From: Thermoplasmatota archaeon
GTDB lineage: Archaea; Thermoplasmatota; JAQUQK01
DNA length: 10,663 nucleotides
Reading direction: 5' to 3'
Assembly (NCBI GenBank): GCA_028716125.1
Contig: JAQUQK010000047.1
Span: 1-10,663, forward strand
Shown: piece after piece, positions 6,879 to 10,663 of the stretch
Layout: every line of letters begins with the position of its first letter
How positions within the stretch are numbered: position 1 is the first letter of the stretch
Made by a program: the position numbers and the translations under genes
The notes under the pieces: model-generated
What the model saw: the letters and a program-made list of their open reading frames with translations, nothing else
The model's database searches: none
Told to the model about the DNA's origin: nothing

Positions 6879-9314
6879 TCAAACACGCTCCAATTTCCCA
6901 TTTTCCAAGATATATGAATTACTGATTTCCGCACTGAATCTTTCGCCGTTTATATAAAACTCAAATCCGCCGGCAGCAACATTGCCGTATGGGTCGCTGA
7001 AAGAAATTTTCATTTTTGCCGATTCTGCCAGCGGTTTTGCATCGAGGCTTTCTATGCTGACGAGCGGCACTTCGTATCCGCCAGTTTCAACACTGTAAAA
7101 CGCCTCGCCGCTGCCGAATAACTTTGCCGATTTTACATGTCCGTTTATTTCAGTCGTGCCGCCCATCACAAATCTTTCGCGCTGATATCTTTCAAGCGCC
7201 AGTTCCATCAGGAAAGCGCAGCTCCAGCCAAACTGGAACGTGCAGTATCCGCCTGTGGAATTTTCGTTCTTGTATTTGCCGGTAATTGGGTCATACGTTT
7301 CCCATATTCCCTGCATGCCGTCCTGCTCGGCCATCAGTTTAAGCGTTCTTTCCTTAAGCTCGCTTGCCTCGCTCTCATAGCCGTACTTGTATAAAGCCTC
7401 CAGCGCAGAATACGTAGTCACCAACCAGATGAAACCGCGCCATCCCGGAGTTTTTGTCTCAAAATAGGGATCATTGTATGCAACCGTCGGAATGGGATAT
7501 TCTCCGAAAAATTCCTGCGGGTTGAGCAAGTGCTTTTCAATAACTGTTCTTATTCTCGTTTCGTTTTTGCTCATTCCTGCAAATGCAGGGAACCAGATTG
7601 CGGGCGTCAGGACTTTTACGAATTCGTGGGTATATCCCAATGTGCTGCTCATTGAGTCGAACCAGCATCCCGACGCTTCGTCCCACATCACATCGTCGAC
7701 TTTATTTGCCAGTTCCGCCGCCCTTCCTTCCCAATAGATATTATTGTTGCCGTCCCCCAAATCCATTGCCCACTGCGCCATCGCCTTGAAATAGAAGTAC
7801 ATCCAGGCATTGAGGTCAACACAGTCAAGCGGGTTCGCAAATGAATTGAGAACTTCGCCCATCGAACCGACATATGGAACGCTTACGCCGCCAAGTTGTC
7901 CCGCGTAGTAATCTTTTCTAGGCGAATTGTCCCACCCGCCTTCGTCCTGGCTCAAGAATTCAAAAAGGCCGTCGCGGCCCATGTCCCTCTCCGTATCCCA
8001 CCACTGGATGAACATCTCGCCTTTTTCATACATCTCTTTTTCAAACGCAAGCGCGCGGGACTTGTCCGGATCCTGCTCTGAAATCTTTAGCGCCGAAAAG
8101 CCGAAAACCGGCGACTGCGAATGCGGTGTCATTACCATCAGTTGGTCGTTTGTCATATGCGGAATATATCCATCCGGCATTTGCGATCCGAATGTGGTCT
8201 GTATAACCTGTTCTCCTATATCGGGATCCATCTCGCTGTAGCCAAGCGCCTGGAATCCAGTGTCCCAGAGCCAAAACCAGTTGTAATGTATCTTTGAAGG
8301 AACGCAGCCGTAATACGACATCTGGTTTCTTGGGGCATAAAGCGCCATTTTCAGGCCGGTCGCAGCCATCTTGTAAACATCGCCATATGTGGGATTGGAA
8401 ACGTGCGGGTTTGGAAGCGACTCAAAGAAATGGTTCCATTCCTGCTCTGCCGAGTTGTATGCGCCAGTCGGATTCCCGCCGACCTTTGCCATTCCGTCTT
8501 TTGCAAGAGCAATCGCATCATCTTTAGAATCGGGTGAATATGCAAATACAAAATAAAACCAATTCGAATCGCCTGCTGAAATTTCCTGCTCTTTTCCCTC
8601 GATTGAATATGGATTTGAAGTTGATGGCTTTGAGATTTCAAAGCTCGGCGCAATTGCCATCCAGTTCTGGCCATAGCCGGCGGTCATCGCGACGACGTAA
8701 TTCAAAACCGCGATGTTTTCTGAAATTTCCATGCTAGATTGATATGCAGTTGAATTGAAAAGAAGCGCTGGCGCTGCCTTTGCAGTGTTGCTAGATTCAA
8801 CTTTCACCGAAATTAAATAAACGTTCTTTTCAATGAAAAATGTCGACATCTCCGCATTTATTCCTGCTTCGTTTGCGGTCTCGTTCCAGCCGAAATAATC
8901 GAAAACCACGTTTCTCTTTTCGCAATTCTGCAGTATGCTTTTTCCTCCGGAACCAATGAAAAAGTTGGAAACTCCGAAAGGCCCGGTCTGCGTGTAGTCC
9001 ACAACATCGGCGCCAGTGACACAAGAGTAATGCAGAATGCTTGCGAAATTCATGCCCTGCACATTCGACTTTATTCCGCAGTGGCTTCCGTAGTCGCTCA
9101 CAGGGCCGCCGTTATCGCGGTACTGTTCCTTGAATTCCGAAATGTAAGATGGCTTGCCTGTGAAAGAAGCACCTCCGGGAACATTCACCCAAACGGCGTT
9201 TTCCAGGCCGTTTCCGTCCTTTGTGCCTGAATCTTTGCCGCCAAGACAACCTGAAAATGAAGTGGCTAGAAACGCCAGAACAATGAACGATGCCACAACA
9301 GTTTTTGTTTTCAT
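6879..9314 (-). CDS. Lipoprotein GH63-like (clan GH-G) glycosidase
   Basis: 811 residues. It begins with a lipoprotein signal (MKTKT, hydrophobic core, Ser-Gly-Cys23) and a Gly/Lys/Asp linker, so it is probably lipid-tethered at its N-terminus. The supersandwich (with SDYGSHCGIK) is followed by the (alpha/alpha)6-type barrel: WLWDTGF (Asp351), QMPDGYIPH, EGGWDNSPR (Asp462, predicted general acid), GWRGFIW, and WETYDPITG (Glu672, predicted general base), then FQFGWS. The QMPDGxIPH and GWDNSPR pair is typical of GH63, GH37 and mannosylglycerate hydrolase-like enzymes, which invert and act from chain ends. The substrate is not known. The extra C-terminal beta-domain matches that of the paralogue at 2247-4778, but the protein stops at ENGKLERV with no transmembrane tail. 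The gap to the upstream gene is 26 bases with no terminator or clear promoter. The Shine-Dalgarno match is weak (GTGGT close to the ATG). The TGA stop abuts the next ATG. Confidence 0.88.
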   Translation of the reverse strand: MKTKTVVASFIVLAFLATSFSGCLGGKDSGTKDGNGLENAVWVNVPGGASFTGKPSYISEFKEQYRDNGGPVSDYGSHCGIKSNVQGMNFASILHYSCVTGADVVDYTQTGPFGVSNFFIGSGGKSILQNCEKRNVVFDYFGWNETANEAGINAEMSTFFIEKNVYLISVKVESSNTAKAAPALLFNSTAYQSSMEISENIAVLNYVVAMTAGYGQNWMAIAPSFEISKPSTSNPYSIEGKEQEISAGDSNWFYFVFAYSPDSKDDAIALAKDGMAKVGGNPTGAYNSAEQEWNHFFESLPNPHVSNPTYGDVYKMAATGLKMALYAPRNQMSYYGCVPSKIHYNWFWLWDTGFQALGYSEMDPDIGEQVIQTTFGSQMPDGYIPHMTNDQLMVMTPHSQSPVFGFSALKISEQDPDKSRALAFEKEMYEKGEMFIQWWDTERDMGRDGLFEFLSQDEGGWDNSPRKDYYAGQLGGVSVPYVGSMGEVLNSFANPLDCVDLNAWMYFYFKAMAQWAMDLGDGNNNIYWEGRAAELANKVDDVMWDEASGCWFDSMSSTLGYTHEFVKVLTPAIWFPAFAGMSKNETRIRTVIEKHLLNPQEFFGEYPIPTVAYNDPYFETKTPGWRGFIWLVTTYSALEALYKYGYESEASELKERTLKLMAEQDGMQGIWETYDPITGKYKNENSTGGYCTFQFGWSCAFLMELALERYQRERFVMGGTTEINGHVKSAKLFGSGEAFYSVETGGYEVPLVSIESLDAKPLAESAKMKISFSDPYGNVAAGGFEFYINGERFSAEISNSYILENGKLERV
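6888..6891 (-). promoter_or_regulatory. Shine-Dalgarno site inside the end of the upstream gene
   Basis: GGAG lies nine bases before the ATG at 6878, within the last codons of the glycosidase. It supports that ATG as the true start and separate initiation of the hydrolase after the TGA. Confidence 0.5.
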
Positions 9315-9340
9315 TTATACCACATCATCTATGCGCCAAT

Positions 9341-10663
9341 TTACCCTCTGCGCCTCAAACGCCCGAATGCAATTGCCGCCCCCGCAAGTCCGGTAAGAGC
9401 AAGCATCGCCCCGAAACCCGAAACGCCAAAGAATCCGGACGTTTTCTCAGCGCCGAAAGAAATTTCATAATCCGTATTGGGCTGTACAGTGAATTCGAAT
9501 TTTCCTTGCGAGAAACTTGCCCGAGAATATTTTGCCAGAATTGGGTCGGTTATGAATGCGCCGCCTGCCCCTTCCGGAATCGTCACGGCTATGATAGATT
9601 GCCTGTCAACCTTAATGTTGCATCCTGCGCCGGAAATCGATGCAACGATGTGCGTAAAATTTTTGTCCTGAAGTTCAACGCTAAGCCATGAATTGCTGTA
9701 TCTCAGATTTTCCTGCTGCTGAACGTAGCCATCGCTCACGTATTCCGGCCTTCCGTAGAATAAGCCGTCAACCGCATTTTCCTGCGCATCGATTCTAACG
9801 GCGCTCTCGAACAAGTTGAAAACTTCCTTGCGGTAAGATTCCCATGTGTAGAATTCATGGGCGGCATTTTCAACCGTGTACAATATGGAACCGGGCACTG
9901 CATTGTGGAAAGGAACGGGATGGTCGTTGTAAATCACGTTCATGTCCTGATTGCCAGCGACGACCACAACCTTGGCGGATATCTGGCCGACGCGCTCGAT
10001 TGGATTCCGTATTGCCCACTCATACGGATGCTCGCTCCACGTTCCTCCGCAGGAGCGCGTGAAATCCGTACCTGTAATCGGCTGCGTAAAATTGTAGAAT
10101 TTCTTGAGATCGTAAGGCCCGGCATAGACGGCGCCAGCCGCATAAACGTCAGGATGATTCTCAAGGCATAGCATGGTATTAAAGCCGCCGAGGGAACTCC
10201 CAAGAACATACTGGCGGTCCAAGTCCACGGGGCAATTTGAAATCGCATATTGACGAAGTTGGTCTATCTCCAACTGCTGGTTGTATCCCCAGTCGTTGAA
10301 CTTTCCGCCATAGTTGTCAGAAGTTAGATTGGAGTGCGCAACTATGTATCCCTCATTCCCAAGAAAATACCAGAAATTTATCTCGAACACGCTCTGGCCC
10401 CGGCCGTGGTTGACCATCAGGAGTTTATATCCATTGGCCGGAACGTTTTTCGGCACTATCATTACCGCCTGGCAGGTGAAATTATTTTCGCCGTTGCTAG
10501 TCGTGGTCGGATAGTAAATCACGCTCATGTTATAGGCGCTCTGGTCGAAGGAAATTTTGACGTCAATAGGCGATGCGGGTGAAATGCCGTCAAATGTCTG
10601 CGCCACGACGTGTTTTGACGTTGATGCGCTCTGGTAAGCCGCGGTGTAATCGCTCCCGACGTT
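9341..10663 (-). CDS. Secreted alpha/beta serine hydrolase, N-terminus cut by window edge, PGF-like tail
   Basis: The frame is open to the right edge (440 visible residues). A GTG at 10604-10606 could be taken as a start, but 19 more in-frame codons precede it. The surrounding text (HVVAQTFD) aligns with an internal part of the paralogue at 4791-6878 (YVVAQSFD, about residue 276), so about 250 residues should be missing here. The visible part shows NHGRGQ (oxyanion region), GYNQQLEIDQLRQY, the nucleophile in GSSLGG (Ser codon 10193-10195), a candidate acid Asp in GNQDMN (9944-9946) and the His in AAHEFYTWESYRKEVF (9857-9859). A beta-rich end and a hydrophobic tail with RLRRRG follow. Five N-X-S/T sequons are visible. 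The likely role is an esterase or peptidase on the outer cell surface. It is the first visible gene of the operon; any promoter lies outside the window. Confidence 0.8.
   Translation of the reverse strand, partial: NVGSDYTAAYQSASTSKHVVAQTFDGISPASPIDVKISFDQSAYNMSVIYYPTTTSNGENNFTCQAVMIVPKNVPANGYKLLMVNHGRGQSVFEINFWYFLGNEGYIVAHSNLTSDNYGGKFNDWGYNQQLEIDQLRQYAISNCPVDLDRQYVLGSSLGGFNTMLCLENHPDVYAAGAVYAGPYDLKKFYNFTQPITGTDFTRSCGGTWSEHPYEWAIRNPIERVGQISAKVVVVAGNQDMNVIYNDHPVPFHNAVPGSILYTVENAAHEFYTWESYRKEVFNLFESAVRIDAQENAVDGLFYGRPEYVSDGYVQQQENLRYSNSWLSVELQDKNFTHIVASISGAGCNIKVDRQSIIAVTIPEGAGGAFITDPILAKYSRASFSQGKFEFTVQPNTDYEISFGAEKTSGFFGVSGFGAMLALTGLAGAAIAFGRLRRRG
9344..9421 (-). other. PGF-CTERM-like tail with Ser in place of Pro
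   Basis: The last 26 residues read Ser-Gly-Phe-Gly, then about 15 mainly hydrophobic residues and RLRRRG. Apart from Ser instead of Pro this follows the PGF-CTERM layout, so it may be a variant sorting signal or a plain transmembrane anchor. Confidence 0.5.

Larger units (their letters stand above)
2247..10663 (-). repeat. Diverged tandem duplication of a two-gene module
   Basis: The order hydrolase then glycosidase occurs twice: 10663-9341 plus 9314-6879, and 6878-4791 plus 4778-2247. The hydrolases share GYNQQ, TWESYRKEVFN and VVAQ segments. The glycosidases share SDYGSH, AIWxPAFAG, KNETRI, LNPxEFFGxYPIPxVAY and YKYGYE. Similarity is clear at the protein level and patchy at the DNA level, so the duplication is not recent. 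Confidence 0.8.

Noticed and set aside
6879..9314. Loss of the PGF tail in the lipoprotein glycosidase by frameshift
   Set aside because: No remnant of a hydrophobic PGF tail is seen after the stop; the next gene begins at once with its own signal peptide. The lipobox gives an alternative anchor, so the end looks natural.
9314..9320. TATAAATG as a TATA box at the start of the lipoprotein glycosidase
   Set aside because: It abuts the start codon, whereas an archaeal TATA box must lie about 25 bases before the transcript start. Coincidental AT-rich sequence is more likely.
10604..10606. GTG as the start of the right-edge hydrolase
   Set aside because: The frame continues unbroken to the edge, and the sequence around the GTG aligns with an internal part of the paralogue. 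The true start must lie outside the window.
1..10663. CRISPR arrays, tRNA or rRNA genes, insertion sequences
   Set aside because: Coding sequence fills nearly the whole window. The gaps are 81, 12, 0 and 26 bases, and none shows direct repeats, cloverleaf-like segments or transposase motifs.

Overview
The window appears to be archaeal, probably euryarchaeal in the broad sense. Two complete proteins end in a PGF-CTERM-type tail (Pro-Gly-Phe, a hydrophobic segment, then a short basic end), the archaeosortase sorting signal. Two others start with lipobox signal peptides. The one clear promoter is a TATA-box type, the terminator is a bare oligo-T run, and two start regions carry GGTGA or AGGTGAT matches to the archaeal anti-Shine-Dalgarno sequence. 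I cannot name the lineage from the sequence.

All genes are on the minus strand, so they read from right to left, and coding density is near complete. In transcription order they are: (1) 10663-9341, the C-terminal part of a secreted alpha/beta hydrolase whose start lies outside the window; (2) 9314-6879, a lipoprotein glycoside hydrolase of the GH63/GH37 type (clan GH-G); (3) 6878-4791, a full-length paralogue of gene 1 with an N-terminal beta-rich region and a PGF-CTERM tail; (4) 4778-2247, a paralogue of gene 2 with an ordinary signal peptide and a PGF-CTERM tail. An oligo-T terminator follows, then a TATA promoter, then (5) 2165 to beyond position 1, a GH15-type (glucoamylase-like) lipoprotein that runs off the left edge.

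Genes 1-4 are a tandem duplication of a two-gene module [surface alpha/beta hydrolase - GH63-like glycosidase]. Intergenic gaps are 26, 0 and 12 bases, so they look like one operon with coupled translation. Every protein with a visible end carries a surface-anchoring signal. The two glycosidase paralogues use opposite anchors: N-terminal lipid in one and C-terminal PGF tail in the other. The catalytic acid and base positions of clan GH-G look intact in both, and both hydrolases keep the GxSxG serine and a conserved histidine.

The simplest reading is a cell-surface glycan-degrading locus. The serine hydrolases would remove ester groups (or cut peptides), and the exo-acting inverting GH63-like and GH15-like enzymes would trim sugars outside the membrane. 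The substrate cannot be read from the sequence. No transporter, sugar kinase or regulator is in the window. No RNA gene, CRISPR array or mobile element was seen.
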